Shown here in pieces: positions 1 through 11,522 of a DNA stretch of 64,000 nucleotides. The notes below the pieces were generated by a model. The model saw only the letters and a list, made by a program, of their open reading frames with translations, was not told where the DNA came from and did no database searches. Position numbers and translations under genes: made by a program. The number at the start of each line of letters is the position of its first letter. Position 1 is the first letter of the stretch. Origin of the DNA: Hippophae tibetana (taxonomy: Eukaryota > Streptophyta > Magnoliopsida > Rosales > Elaeagnaceae); contig CM072807.1 in NCBI GenBank assembly GCA_037013495.1, forward strand, positions 4,571,001 through 4,635,000, in the 5' to 3' direction.

Positions 1-1789
1 CATACATAGATGAAAAGGGCTTACAGAAGTCAACTTTTCTAAATGCACAGGCTTTATTGTGCAGAATTTTATGAAACTTATTATCTCAATGTGGATGGGA
101 GTCAATAAAATTCGAAGTTAGAAATATTTAAAGCAAAAAAATATATCCTCTCGTTTGAAAAACCTTTTGACTCTTTTTCAAATTTGATAAATGTTGGTTG
201 ATCGTATATTTTATTCTAGTTCTATGATTCAGAGAAGAAGACCTGATTTTAATTGAAATCTTAGATCAAAACATGGAGAACCCGTATTTCTTCTAGAGAA
301 TCTCCTAATTTTTCGAGAGCAACTAGAAAAATATTCTTTAACCAAAAAGAATTCAGTTCAGATGTAGGATAGGTCATTTATGTCATTTAATCCATCAGAT
401 TAAAAACGATGTCATTTAGTCTCTTAGCTTTTCCAAAAATTCAATAAAAAATAAATTATATTATTTTAATAATTTGTATTTAAAATATTATTTTTTAAGC
501 AATTAAAACTTGATTAAAAAACAAGTTTTCAATGATGATAAAAGTGAAATTTAATATGAAATATTTTAAGAAAAATAAACAATAATAAAATTTAAACAAA
601 AAGTTATTTAAATATATTTTTGAATATTTGATAAAAATTAGAAATTAATAAAATATTAAAATAAATAGTTACAATTAATAAATATTAAAAAACAAATAAT
701 TTGATAAATCGAATTATGTTTATAAATTTTAAAGAAAGTCTTCGTAAGAGAGGTTATTAAAAGTAGTGCTTCAAGGCCATTGAATGACCTATTAAATAAT
801 TTATCCAAACATAACATAATCTCTTATAATGATCAAGCATACTTAAAAAAATTTGACAACCCATGGTGCCTACCAATCCAGGAGTGTTTGAAGAGAATTT
901 AATGTATTAGGGATTCTAGTAATTTTTAGTGAGAAGTTAAAAATATTGATAAATGAACAAATATTGTATTCTTCTCATTAAAGAGATATATATAGCACAT
1001 ATTAGACAGTTATAAAGGTTACATAGGTTGTAGATCTCATACAAGTAGCTAGAATATATACAATATAATTCACGTTAGACCAGGTCGCTATAAGTGTTAC
1101 ATAAACAGGTCGTTAGATACATATAGCTTGAGGCCTCTAAATTGGTCACATCTAAATTGGTCACCCAGGTCATTAGGACGATGTATAATGGCGAGTTCAC
1201 TATAAGATAATGATCTTCATACATCAGTTCTTAATCTTCAGTAGGCCTTGATCTTTAGGCTCATGGAGTTGTTATATGGTAGCGAGGTATCTTAGATTTC
1301 TAGGTTGTATACTTGTTACATGTATAATACCAAACATTAACTTCCTTATTCCCTTGATTTTGAGAAGTCAAGGGAATACTACTTCGTTATCTAATTCTTA
1401 CATAGTTGAAGGCATTATAAACAGAAAGTTTGAATCAAAAAGCTCATCTATATATAGTCATTTAGGTAGACTATCTGATACGAACTCCTTTAGCTATTTG
1501 TACTAGGTAAACTTTTCAACTTTCCTATCTCCTTTATAAATAGTAAGGAAATTGACTTTTACCCTATCTATTTTTACTTAATTAAGTTTATTTTCAAAGA
1601 ATTTTAGTTCGTTAATTATCTTTATATTACTTTTTTTGTCAATTCGTTAGAAAAACACTTAGTCTGAATTTTAACTCATTTGATTAACAACATCGATTGG
1701 AAATCAACCTGTTTTCTATCCTTAGGTCGAGATTCAAATGAACTGCATCATATAATTTAGGTAATTTCTTCTCTTATTTTTTACTTACC
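1..1789. other. AT-rich region, no gene recognised
   Basis: No reading frame here resembles a known protein. The first 750 bases are long A/T runs. A short direct duplication (tctaaattggtcac, twice) lies near 1136-1166, and a TATA-like ctttataaatag lies near 1532-1543, upstream of the transposon relic. The stretch from about 1000 to 1789 could be the 5' flank or terminal repeat of that relic, but I could not match it to a second copy. Confidence 0.5.
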
Positions 1790-4700
1790 ATGTCTCATAA
1801 AGGAAATGAGGTGGTTCACTTTCTTCCTGAGGAAACCCCTACTAAGAATATTTATTTAAGGGGGGTTCTTTCCAAAGAAAGGTCATAGGATTTAGGCCAT
1901 TTAGTCACTATATTGTCATAAACCAAACCAAATTTTGATATCTTTGGGAGTCACGACAAGAGGCCCATTTCAGGGGCTCTAGTCAAGGAGAGCATCCTTG
2001 CTCTCCCCGCCTCATTGGGATCCCATCTTCAAGGGGTTTTGTACCTATTATTAGGATCTTTGTGTCAATAACTACCAAAGTTCCCCATCCAAAGAAAAAG
2101 CGTGAGTCGAGGTGAACCCACTTATAGAACCAAAGATGAACATCAAATTGAATAGATGCATAGTGTTCTAGTAGCAAACTACCTGGTTGAAATTAGGCAC
2201 ATATACGACATCCCTCTCGGTGTAGGTTTAATGACAGTACCTCTTCATCTATATGATGCCGATAATCCTCCAAATGTCCCTTCCCTAGAGTGATAACTCG
2301 CGCCTTTCATACTTTCAATATCGATCCTGCCCAAGTAAATCCCAATGGATGGAAAACTTTTCCATGTCTCTCCATTGTTATTGGTGATCACAAGGTAGAT
2401 GGTACAAGTGATGAGCTTATTAGAAGTATGTATTGTTTTAAGAACGACCTTGAAAAAGGAAGAGAATATATATCCTATGTTGTTGAGCACATGCTTCATC
2501 TCGAATTCCCCAATAGTAGTTCAGGTTGGAAGGATAAATATTTTTATATTATTGGGGATATTTGGGGTAGCAGTGTAGGCCTACCTATTCATCACACTTT
2601 GAATCATCCTTTTAGCTTTACCTTACATCATGCAAATGAAATTATGAGCAAATTAGATCCAAGTGGCAAAGAAAATATTAGGATGATCGAGTTACAAAAA
2701 ACCTTATTTGAAAGCTATCGAAAAATATTGATTGTAGCTTGCCTAAAAAAGTTCAGGGTAATGAGGGAATATATAGATGATTATTCATGTCATCATTTTG
2801 TTTATGAGGTAATTAATTTAGTTCGTGGTTCATATTATTTTATTGAATTTTTAATTTTACCTTGTAAAAGTATGGATTATTTGCATATTAACCTTGAAGA
2901 CTCGATAGACACTTCTAGTGTCTATGACCTAGTTCTCACTTACCCACTTTTGGAACCCATATCGCCTTCACTATCCAAAGACCAAGTTCCCTTATGGAAT
3001 CAGTAGATGTTGCACCCACAATAGAGGTCGCACCCCCTCTGATGTCTAGTCACCCAAGTTCTCCCCCACCTTCTAGACATAAAGCCACCAAGAAGATTAA
3101 GGTTGGGGAATAATACACCGGGCATGGAGGCCATGGATTTGGATGACTTCGAGTTTGACAAAGTCATCTTGAAGAACATTGTGGTGTTGGACACCTTGGT
3201 TTCCTATTTCAATGAAGGAATATTTGGGAGAATTGACATAAAGAGGGATCTCTTTCATCATTTTGGTATTGATGTTGACAGGTCTCAAGTCAGGGTAGCC
3301 CATAGAACAGAGAGTGGTTCAAATGCTGAGTTGATAGAAGATAACATGATTAAGGTGAGCTTTTACATCATTTCTTCCCATTGTTAATACTTATCTCTAT
3401 TATGCATCAAAAAATTGTTAATGTATGCAGGTCATGTGCTTGGCTAGAGAGGGCGAGTTGTCCCTTAGAGGTTACAAATGCGAGGTGCAAGCTAGTCGCA
3501 TGTAGATTGAGAAATATGAAAATTTGGTGAAGGAAAAGGGTATCCTTATGGCTGAGTACGAGGCCAAAATTTTAAAGATGGAGGGCGACTTGCTAGATAA
3601 AACTGAGAAACTAAGGAAAGTTGGCTAAACACTTCGAGCAAATGGCTAAGGAGGCCGAATAGGCCACCAAAGAGGTTGAGGAAAAGGCTCGCACAATGAA
3701 AATTCATATGTGTGTGATGTTAGATGAAGTGAGCTCGCTTTCAACCTTGGTAGATACTTTGAAAGCGAAGTACACTAAAGCCTATAGAAGCATCATGAGT
3801 TTCATCATTAGCAGCCTCAAGACTTAGACCGAGAAGTTGGAGTTGACTATACTCTATTTTAATTTGATATGGTTCTTTCAAAATAGTAGGTCTAAGTTGC
3901 CCCAACTGATACTTCACGACCTTTACCTAGTGGTGATGAGGTTGTACCTATCAGCCAACCTGAAGGGATGATAGAGGAAGCCATTTTGTAGAAAATACCT
4001 CATTTTTGTATTTTTTTTTAGATGTAATTTTGAATATAAATTTTATGTAAGGAATATTTGAGAATTTGAACTTTTTATGGCCATTAAATGCATGGTTTTA
4101 TTTACATTTAATGCCCTTCATGTCATTTGTGTGATTTACCTAACCATAAAAGTTGATTTTTCCTGAGTGTTTGAGGTTGTGCCTTAGAATTAAGTTCAAT
4201 TATAAATTTACACACAATCTGAGGAAAACTAGAATTTTGTTTGAAGTAGTGAGCATTTAGAAATAATGGATTATAGCCGAGTTAATTTAGAAGACTTGAT
4301 TGAAACAAGGTCATATTTTTCTTGTAACCTAGAGGTATTATCGCCAGTTACTAGAGAACTCCTCGTTAAGAGAAAATGACCTACTTTACTCTTCATCAAT
4401 GAAGAGGTGAATCAAACGACCTCGTGAGCCCCAAAGGTGATCACCCTTATGAGAAAGTAAGCTACCTTTCCCACCCTTAGCGAAGAGATAAATCAAATCC
4501 TATCTGATATCCAAATGGATGGAAAAAACAAAATATCAAAGGCGATCCATGTCTTACCTCGCTTTCTGGATAAGGGGTCATTTGCAAAGCTAGGTCATGT
4601 CGGTCTTCTTGCTAAGAAGAATGGTAGTGTAAGTGCACCCCTACCTCTGAGTGGGCATCGATTTGAGGAGTTAGAACTTGGTAAAGGCTTGTCTCCGTTA

Positions 4701-5300
4701 GGGGATGGTGTTAGTCCGCTACAAAGCATATACCATGTGAAAAGAGAACGGGGTGAAGGTATTGGTATAAATGATCTATTTAAAAGCAAGATGTTTAATA
4801 ATCCTGATGCTTAAGATGAAAATTATCACCACTTTGGGGTGCCTGAAGACAAACATTCTGTTTATGAAACTTGTAAACAAGAGAAATGAACTATCTGGCA
4901 TATGATGGCCAGATGTGTGCTTGATGTAAAAAAACCTTATTATTTTGTTATTTTGATATATTGCTTAGGAGGTACAATTATTAATTCTCTTGTATTACTT
5001 TTCGTATTATTTTAACGTAGGTCATAACTCTTACAAAAGATTCAAAAAAGGAGGCCAATACGTGTCAAGAAGCGATCAAATATGTGGATCAAGAGTTGTG
5101 TATCTTGAAGACTCATTATGGAGTCATGGATCAAGAGTTGACAAATATGTGTAAGGAATTGAAGACTACATGTCACGAACGAGATAGATATAAGGAGGAG
5201 TGAGATGAATTGCACAAATTGGTAGAGTACTAGAAACATAAGGCACTCGAGAAAAATACTCGTAAGGCTCATGTGTCAGAGAACCCCGAAGCACATCCCA
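1790..5300 (+). pseudogene. Decayed gypsy-type transposon protein gene (PF04195-like) with coiled-coil tail
   Basis: A reading frame opens at the ATG at 1790 (MSHKGNEVVHFLPEE), soon meets stops and shifts frame, and continues as an open stretch at about 2290-3006. That stretch contains FNIDPAQVNPNGWKTF and, later, WKDKYFYIIGD. Both resemble the plant 'putative gypsy type transposon' domain (PF04195), which typically has an APAQLxPNxWR-type motif followed by a W-K-x-[RK]-F/Y-F motif. A further segment at 3103-3387 and in-frame pieces at 3430-3840 and 5040-5300 are rich in Glu, Lys and Leu, as in the coiled-coil tail such proteins carry, but stops interrupt them. A separate 99-residue open stretch at 4515-4814 has no recognised domain. 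No reverse transcriptase, integrase or protease is visible, so this is a non-functional remnant. The family call is from memory of motif patterns, not a search. Confidence 0.6.
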
Positions 5301-5509
5301 TAAATAAATGATGAACCTCATAATGAAGTTCGGACAATATGTTTGTAATAACTGGATTTGTTATCTTTAAAGATCATAATTTGTCTTCAAATAATGTAAT
5401 AACATTTAGACATTTTATTTACTTTATATTGATTTCATATTATTGGAGCAAATGTTTTGTCAATGTCTTTTTGATGTTCTTGGGGGGTATACCATATCAC
5501 AAATGAGTG

Positions 5510-6110
5510 AGTCATTTAATTCCTATCGCCAAACATGGGGTTACCGTGTTTATTTTTAGCGAGGTATGAGAACTGTAAGGGTGAACTAGAATCCAATTCC
5601 TACCTACATTCATAAAGAGGAGGTTTGCCGTGGAATGCAAGTCTCTTTCTTGGAACATATCCCACATCTCAAGTGGAGGGTTAGTGTACTCCTTCTTTCA
5701 ATCATGAGGCATAGAACGTATCCCGCATCCCAAGTAGGGGATCAATTGAATCCTTCTTTCAATCATAGGGGGCCGTCGTGTTTATTTTTCACGGCATAGG
5801 AGACATGAAAGTGCAAAATTGAATTCAACTCCTAAATGTGTTCCTAAAGAGAAGGTTCATTGTGGAACTCAAGGATCTTTCTTGGAATGTATCCCGCATC
5901 CCAAGTAGGGGGATTAGTGGACTCCTTCCTCCAATCATGGGGTCACCGTGTTTACTTTTCACGGGACAAGAGGCATGTAAGGATGAAATCCAACCACTCT
6001 CATATACTTTTAGAAGAGGAGGTTCACATTAGTGAACGCAAAACTCTTTTCTTTCTTAAGACGTATCCTGTATCTCAAGTGGGGGTTAGTGCACTCCTTC
6101 TGCCAACTTA
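5510..6110 (+). repeat. Degenerate short tandem repeats 3' of the transposon relic
   Basis: A block of about 55 bases containing variants of cgtatcccgcatcccaagta, followed by a 'ggttagtgnactccttcttncaatcat' type tail (n = variable), occurs four times: near 5650, 5712, 5880 and 6058. A second block with a variant of ggtcaccgtgtttacttttc occurs three times, near 5534, 5768 and 5940. The order alternates, so the original unit was probably about 170-230 bases and has partly decayed. It lies just beyond the PF04195-like relic and is probably part of its 3' non-coding end. Confidence 0.7.
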
Positions 6111-7165
6111 GACCACTAGATGAATTTTTGCCTTATAATACAACACAAAGATCGCTCAAAATATATCATAGTTTTTCAATATATCGATAATAAGATTTCA
6201 TACATAGTATTTCTTGAGGTATTCCCCATTCCAACTCACCTCCTCCTTTATGCCGTCATGTTCGATCAAATAAGACCCTCCCGGAGATACGGGCCTTCCC
6301 ATACTGCAACAAACTTAAACTTTCCATAGGTAATTGATTATCAAGGGTAGTAAAGTCATTGTTGATGGTAGTGACTGAATATTGAGAAAGTATACATGTG
6401 AGAAGTTGAGGTAAACTGATGTAGCAATCTTTGTGAAGTGTGTGGCAATCGTACTGAAGTGCTGTGGTGTTAAGATTTGTGGCTTCTATATTTTTCAAAA
6501 AAGTAAAAAGAAAAAAAAATGTGCTTCTATAGTTTGTTAGATCTTGTATGAGCTGGCAAATTAGTTAGAAAACTGTTTATATTTTGTTACTCTCGGATGT
6601 ATAAATAGTGAAGTACAGTTCTTATTATTTTTGTGATTGTGAAAATAGTATAAATGAAATTTAAGAATTCTCAGTTTGATCCTTTCTTTTCATCAAGAAT
6701 TTTCTCAGTTCACATTAATATGTTTGGCTAATTTAGTCACGGAAATAAGCTTGAATTCAATCAAAAAGAAATGAAAATGATCTAAATTATTCGCACTTAG
6801 CTAGGAAAGATTTACATTTACAGGACCATAATTTTGGATTCTTTTGCAGAATCTTTGATATCATTCTTCTCAACTTCCATTAGGAAAGAGGTCGTGATAT
6901 ATATATATAACGAAAAGTTCAACATTTATATATAATTGCACGTTTAAGCATAGAACAAAAGTTTTTAGTCTACTAAAACAAAAACAAAAAGTTCATGAAA
7001 ATAAAATACTTAATTAGCTACAATAGAGGTTTTATTAACAAGAAATCTCGAACTGAAGGACACGACTAGAAACCAGTTATAGTTCAATACAACAGCAGCA
7101 ACACTTAAAAAGTACAAACAAGAAAAAAAAGGGCAAAATAAAATATATCTGATCAGGTCTTTTAT
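6111..7165. other. Intergenic, nothing recognised
   Basis: No coding signal beyond short random open frames. There is an A-rich run at about 6497-6521 and a short TA repeat at 6896-6910. The part next to 7165 is the likely 3' untranslated region of the oleosin gene on the minus strand. Confidence 0.5.
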
Positions 7166-7615
7166 TTATGCCACTTGAGTTGCATCCTGAGTATTATGTT
7201 GTGCATATTGCCCATACTCCTTGGCTCTTTCCTTCACATCCTTTGCCGTATCTGCTATTTTCATCCTAGCATAACCCAGCTGGTCCGCACCCACTGGGTG
7301 CTTACCAGCTACATAGTTGTATATCCAAGCCAATGTCGCTAACGCCGCCACGCCACAACCACCTGAGAAAACAAACCCAGTAGCTGCGAGGAATAAGACT
7401 ATCGCAGCTGGGACTAGTATTGGACTGAAGATGACTAGCAGTGGTGTGGCCAGTATCAAAGCTATCACAGTCCCTGTTAAAGTCAACCCAGATAGGATTA
7501 ACAGAACAGTGCCAATTGTAGCTGCTGTTATAAACTTAACTGTTTGGTGTGTGGACGGAGCCGATTCATATAGAACCTGGCTCAGTGGTCTTGTATCTCT
7601 TGATCGTTCAGCCAT
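7166..7615 (-). CDS. Oleosin (oil-body structural protein)
   Basis: Single-exon gene for a 149-residue protein that coats seed oil bodies, inserting a hydrophobic hairpin into the triacylglycerol core. Residues 1-28 are hydrophilic. About residues 29-100 are a long uninterrupted hydrophobic stretch rich in Leu, Val, Ala and Gly. At its centre is the oleosin proline knot, [12 protein letters not shown], which fits P-x5-SP-x3-P exactly. The C-terminal part ([15 protein letters not shown] onward, with [14 protein letters not shown]) is an amphipathic helix as in other oleosins. The length is typical of smaller seed oleosins. The start is the ATG at 7613-7615 (MAERSRD); an upstream in-frame extension begins with TTG and is not used here. 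Upstream sequence carries seed-type promoter elements. Family certain; subclass not resolved. Confidence 0.95.
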   Translation of the reverse strand: MAERSRDTRPLSQVLYESAPSTHQTVKFITAATIGTVLLILSGLTLTGTVIALILATPLLVIFSPILVPAAIVLFLAATGFVFSGGCGVAALATLAWIYNYVAGKHPVGADQLGYARMKIADTAKDVKERAKEYGQYAQHNTQDATQVA

Positions 7616-7710
7616 GTTTACACTGTTGCGAATTGGGATTGATAATTTTTTGAGACTAAAGCAAACCAAGACTGAAAGACTGAGGGAGAATGTGGCTCGG
7701 TGAAGCTTGA

Positions 7711-7717
7711 TATTTAA
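7711..7717 (-). promoter_or_regulatory. TATA-like box of the oleosin gene
   Basis: TTAAATA on the minus strand, about 96 bases upstream of the oleosin ATG. A transcription start about 30 bases downstream would leave a leader of roughly 65 bases. Position and sequence fit a plant TATA box; assignment is by inference. Confidence 0.5.
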
Positions 7718-7744
7718 GAAGAGGAGTTGACATGATAAGTATGA

Positions 7745-7872
7745 TACGTGGCTTACTTGGGCTACGTGTCGTAGTTACAATCTCTGGCTTCCTATTGTAC
7801 GTGGCGTGTTTGCATGTAGTTCAGTTTCTGAAGGCTGGACGCATTGCGCTTGTGAGTTGGGACTCTTGCATG
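7745..7872 (-). promoter_or_regulatory. ABRE-like and RY motif cluster upstream of oleosin
   Basis: On the minus strand, three ACGTG-core elements (GCCACGTA at 7745-7752, GACACGTAG at 7762-7770, GCCACGTAC at 7797-7805) lie within 61 bases. Two RY elements (CATGCA at 7811-7816 and 7867-7872) lie just upstream. In known seed storage and oleosin promoters, bZIP factors bind ABRE/G-box elements and B3 factors (ABI3, FUS3, LEC2) bind RY elements. Function here is inferred. Confidence 0.65.
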
Positions 7873-7923
7873 CGCATTGCGCAGCATGGTCCAATATCTT
7901 CTTTTTTGTTTTGTTTTAAAAGA

Positions 7924-7946
7924 TGGGCCATGGGCTAATATGGGCT
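7924..7946 (+). promoter_or_regulatory. Triple TGGGCY (site II-like) motif
   Basis: TGGGCC at 7924-7929, TGGGCT at 7931-7936 and TGGGCT at 7941-7946. TGGGCY elements are bound by TCP factors in promoters of growth-related plant genes. They lie 309-331 bases upstream of the oleosin start. Which gene they serve, if any, is not clear. Confidence 0.35.
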
Positions 7947-8059
7947 TTCTCATGATTTGTTGAGTACTGAGAGTGCGCAACGTACAACTACTTTCTAGGA
8001 ATTTTTTCTTAAACTTTCTTTATAGTAATTATATACACAGTTAGGTATAAATTAAGAAA

Positions 8060-9250
8060 TCTAGTCAAATCCGTTCCATTTTTTTATATCTTATAATTAT
8101 TATAAATAAATAAATTTATACTTTTATATAAAAATAATAATCATAAATTAAAAATAATATACCATATTTAAATAGTGTGACTACTATAAATATTAAGGTA
8201 TATCTACATACAATTTTAATATTTTTAATTAAAATAATTATTTTTTGAATAATATATGAATCAATGGATTTACACTTTTATACGAAATGATAATTATAAC
8301 CTAAAAATAATATGTCACATTTTGATTGATGATGATTATTATAAATATCAATGTATTTTAAATATAATTTAATTCAATTATTTATATATTAAATATATCA
8401 TATATTTGGAAACTCTTTGTAATTTTAATATTTTTAATAAAAAATTATTATTTTTAAAATAATAAAGAACAAATATGATGACTTAATAAGAAATTAAAAA
8501 CTAAAATTGTAAAAAAACCTCTGTTATATATTACATATAATTATTTTGATCATATTTTTCCAAACTTTAATATTTTTTAATTAAAATTAAATCCCTTTAA
8601 AATAATAAATAATAGCAAAATGATTTATTTATAAACTAAAAATTAGAATTATAAAATGTTACATTTTTTAATCACTTATTTATATATTTATTTTTTAATT
8701 TTTCAAATTAAATTTAATACTTTAGGCTAATAAATAATGAATTTAGTGAATTGATTAAGAATTAAAAACTAAATTTTAAAATACTTAATTTAAGATTATT
8801 TAATCAGTCATTCATAACTTTCTTTTAATATTTTTAATTGAAATTAATTACTTGGGATAGTAAATAACTACGTTATAGTTTAGTTAGGAGTTAAAAATTA
8901 AAATTTTAAAATACTCCAATTATTTAATTACCCCATTTTTAATTTTATTTTTATAAATTTTAAAAGTTTATATATTGCATATTATTATTTAGGAAATATT
9001 TTTTTAATTTTTAATTAAAATTAATTATTTATAATATAATAAAAATATTAATTAAAAACTATAATTTTCAAATAGTTAGTTTGTATTATTTAATTAATAT
9101 TTTATAATATTATAATTACATATTTTTAGTATTCTTAATTAAAATTAATTATTTGTATCGTGATAAATAGTAAGTACGCTCCCTTGGTTAAAAAATAATA
9201 ATATTACAAAAATCATTAATGTTGTCATTTAATTACATTTTTTTTATTTT
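8060..9250. repeat. Degenerate AT-rich tandem array, unit about 125-130 bp
   Basis: A core resembling ttttaatatttttaattaaa, followed by an 'attaatta...aataaataat' tract and then 'attaaaaactaaaatt', recurs near 8217, 8435, 8568, 8697, 8823, 9000 and 9122. Spacing is mostly 122-133 bases, with two larger gaps. The first part (8090-8350) also holds a longer unit that repeats (atttatacttttatataaaa against atttacacttttatacgaaa). Copies are strongly diverged. It looks like an old satellite-like expansion rather than coding DNA. Confidence 0.55.
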
Positions 9251-11340
9251 CTTTATAAATTCAAATAATTAAGAATTTTATATAGTTATTTTGATGTATC
9301 ATTCTTAGTCTCAATTTAATACCAATAATTATTATATATTTAGCTCATTAGACAATATGATTATGATTTTTGTTATTTTCTCAAATTTATTATGAGGATA
9401 TTTGATAATTTTTTTATATTAAATAATATTTGATATGATTTAAATATGAAGATTTAAGAATTTATTTAATTATATAAATATATAAAAAGGTATTAAAAAG
9501 TATATAGATAAGTTAGAACCCAACTTTTATATTATATATTTTTTATTCGTCTTGAAATGTACACTAAAAAAGTAACAAAGTTATTAAATGAGGTTAAGTT
9601 TTTATTTATTTCATAATATTCATAATATCTCTCGTAATGATTTAACTTACATAATTTTTTATTTTTAAAACTTATAAATATTTTTTAATTTTCTTCATAT
9701 ATACATTACATATTTTTTATGCATATTTTTGAAGTATTAATCAAGAAAAATATTTTATTTACTTATATTTAAATTTTTATAATATTACTTTTAGATGTTT
9801 AAACTGAGTAATAAAATATCACTTTTAAAAATAAACTGTATGTTTATAAAATTAATAATCATTTTTATGATTTATTTAAAATATTTTAATATAAATATAT
9901 TATCATAAATTAAAATAATTATTTATTTATAAGTTAAAATTACACCATTACCGTAAAAAATAACATATGTACAAAACCACAACCAAGACCAAGAGTGAAG
10001 AGTGATAATTTTTACCATAATTTGATTAAATTAAATTTGGATCAAACTTAAGCTAGTTCAAATAACATAAAAAATAAAAATAGATTAAGAGGAGCCCAAT
10101 AATACTAAAATAAAAATAATTATAATTTTTTATATATATATTAAATCTGTTCGTTCATATCATAAAATATTTGTTGCTTTTTTCTTACTATTTTTCTTTT
10201 AACTTTTTTCCTCACTATACAGTGAGTATTCACTTAATAATTATATAATATCTTATCAACATCGAACATGACTAGTTATATGAATATTTTTGAATTTTGT
10301 TTAAAAATTAGATTTGTTACTTTTTTTTAATTCATAAATTATTTACGATGAGTTTATTAATTTATTTGTAGATCTTTCAAATTAGATTATAATTTTATTA
10401 TTGTTAACTATTATTAGAAATATATAATGTTATCACTTATCACAATTAAATGAATTTTAAATCTAAAATATTTATTTATTTTAAATTTAGTTTTGATTAT
10501 TTAGATTATTTTGTAATATATTAATGGCTTTAAAACTTTTTTATTTTTTAGTTTTGTAAAATTTTATAGGCAAAAATTTTATTTGTATGTTTAAACTACA
10601 TTGAATTTAAATAAAATATTTGATTATTTTAATTATATTAAAAATTATAAAAAATTTACAATATTTTAAATCAATATTAGGTTAAATAAGATAAAAAATA
10701 TTAATTAATACATATAAATACAAATTTAGATAAATTTAAACTAATAGGACCATTTTTTTTATTTCAAATAAAGTTCACAATTCATAATATAAATTAAATT
10801 AGATTAATATAAATCATTCTAAACTAATACAACCCATATAATTAACATCCTAATACAAGTCAACATAAAGAATTAAATGGATAATCAACAATAATTTAAA
10901 AAAGGAGGATATCTATAAGTTATCCTCTTCAATTTTAATATTACAGTTCGATGAGATTTGGGATTTGTTTTTAATATTAGTATATTATTATCTATCAAAC
11001 CTCATGTTTTAATTTATAATAGATTTTTTTATGTACTATATATATATAAATTCTTATGCAAATTCATAGCCGACATAAGCACTTGCTAATTGTAAGCCCT
11101 TAGTAATACTTAAGTCTAAATTATGGGCCATAATTTATGGCTATCTTAACTGAATTCAATTCACTTATATAAATAAAAAAATTGAGGCTCCAGTTTCACT
11201 TAAAAGTGCAGTATTTAAATTGTATTAAATAAAGTTGTGACTTAAAAAAAAAAGTTCACATCATGATTTAATGTAAGCCAGAGTACAGCAGAGTACAACC
11301 TAAATATTTTGAAAATATTGTAGGAGCGGGACTTCACAAG
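9251..11340. other. AT-rich intergenic DNA, nothing recognised
   Basis: Almost pure A/T sequence with no coding potential and no clear repeat ends. The last 200 bases before 11340 become less AT-rich as the AUR1 promoter begins. Confidence 0.5.
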
Positions 11341-11366
11341 ATACGACATTGGCGACCATTGCGGAT

Positions 11367-11378
11367 TCGACCGTTGCA
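11367..11378 (-). promoter_or_regulatory. Possible MSA (mitosis-specific activator) core upstream of AUR1
   Basis: TGCAACGGTCGA on the minus strand contains the AACGG core bound by three-repeat MYB factors in G2/M genes. It lies about 145 bases before the AUR1 start codon. It departs from the full consensus at two positions. The link to AUR1 is inference, but AUR1 is a mitotic gene, so it fits. Confidence 0.35.
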
Positions 11379-11522
11379 AAGTGCTTTTATTCAATACTTT
11401 CTCTGTTGGAGCCCCAAACCCACAATCCCAATTCCATTCCTCTGCCCTTTCGCTTCAATCATTTTCTCAATATTGCTCACTCTCTCTTTTCTCCCCCTAC
11501 CCTTTTCCTATAATCCTCTCCC

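Noticed and set aside
1276-1506. 76-residue open frame
   Set aside because: No similarity recognised; probably chance in the flank of the transposon relic.
7317-7703. 128-residue open frame antisense to oleosin
   Set aside because: It is the complement of the hydrophobic oleosin coding region and has no features of its own.
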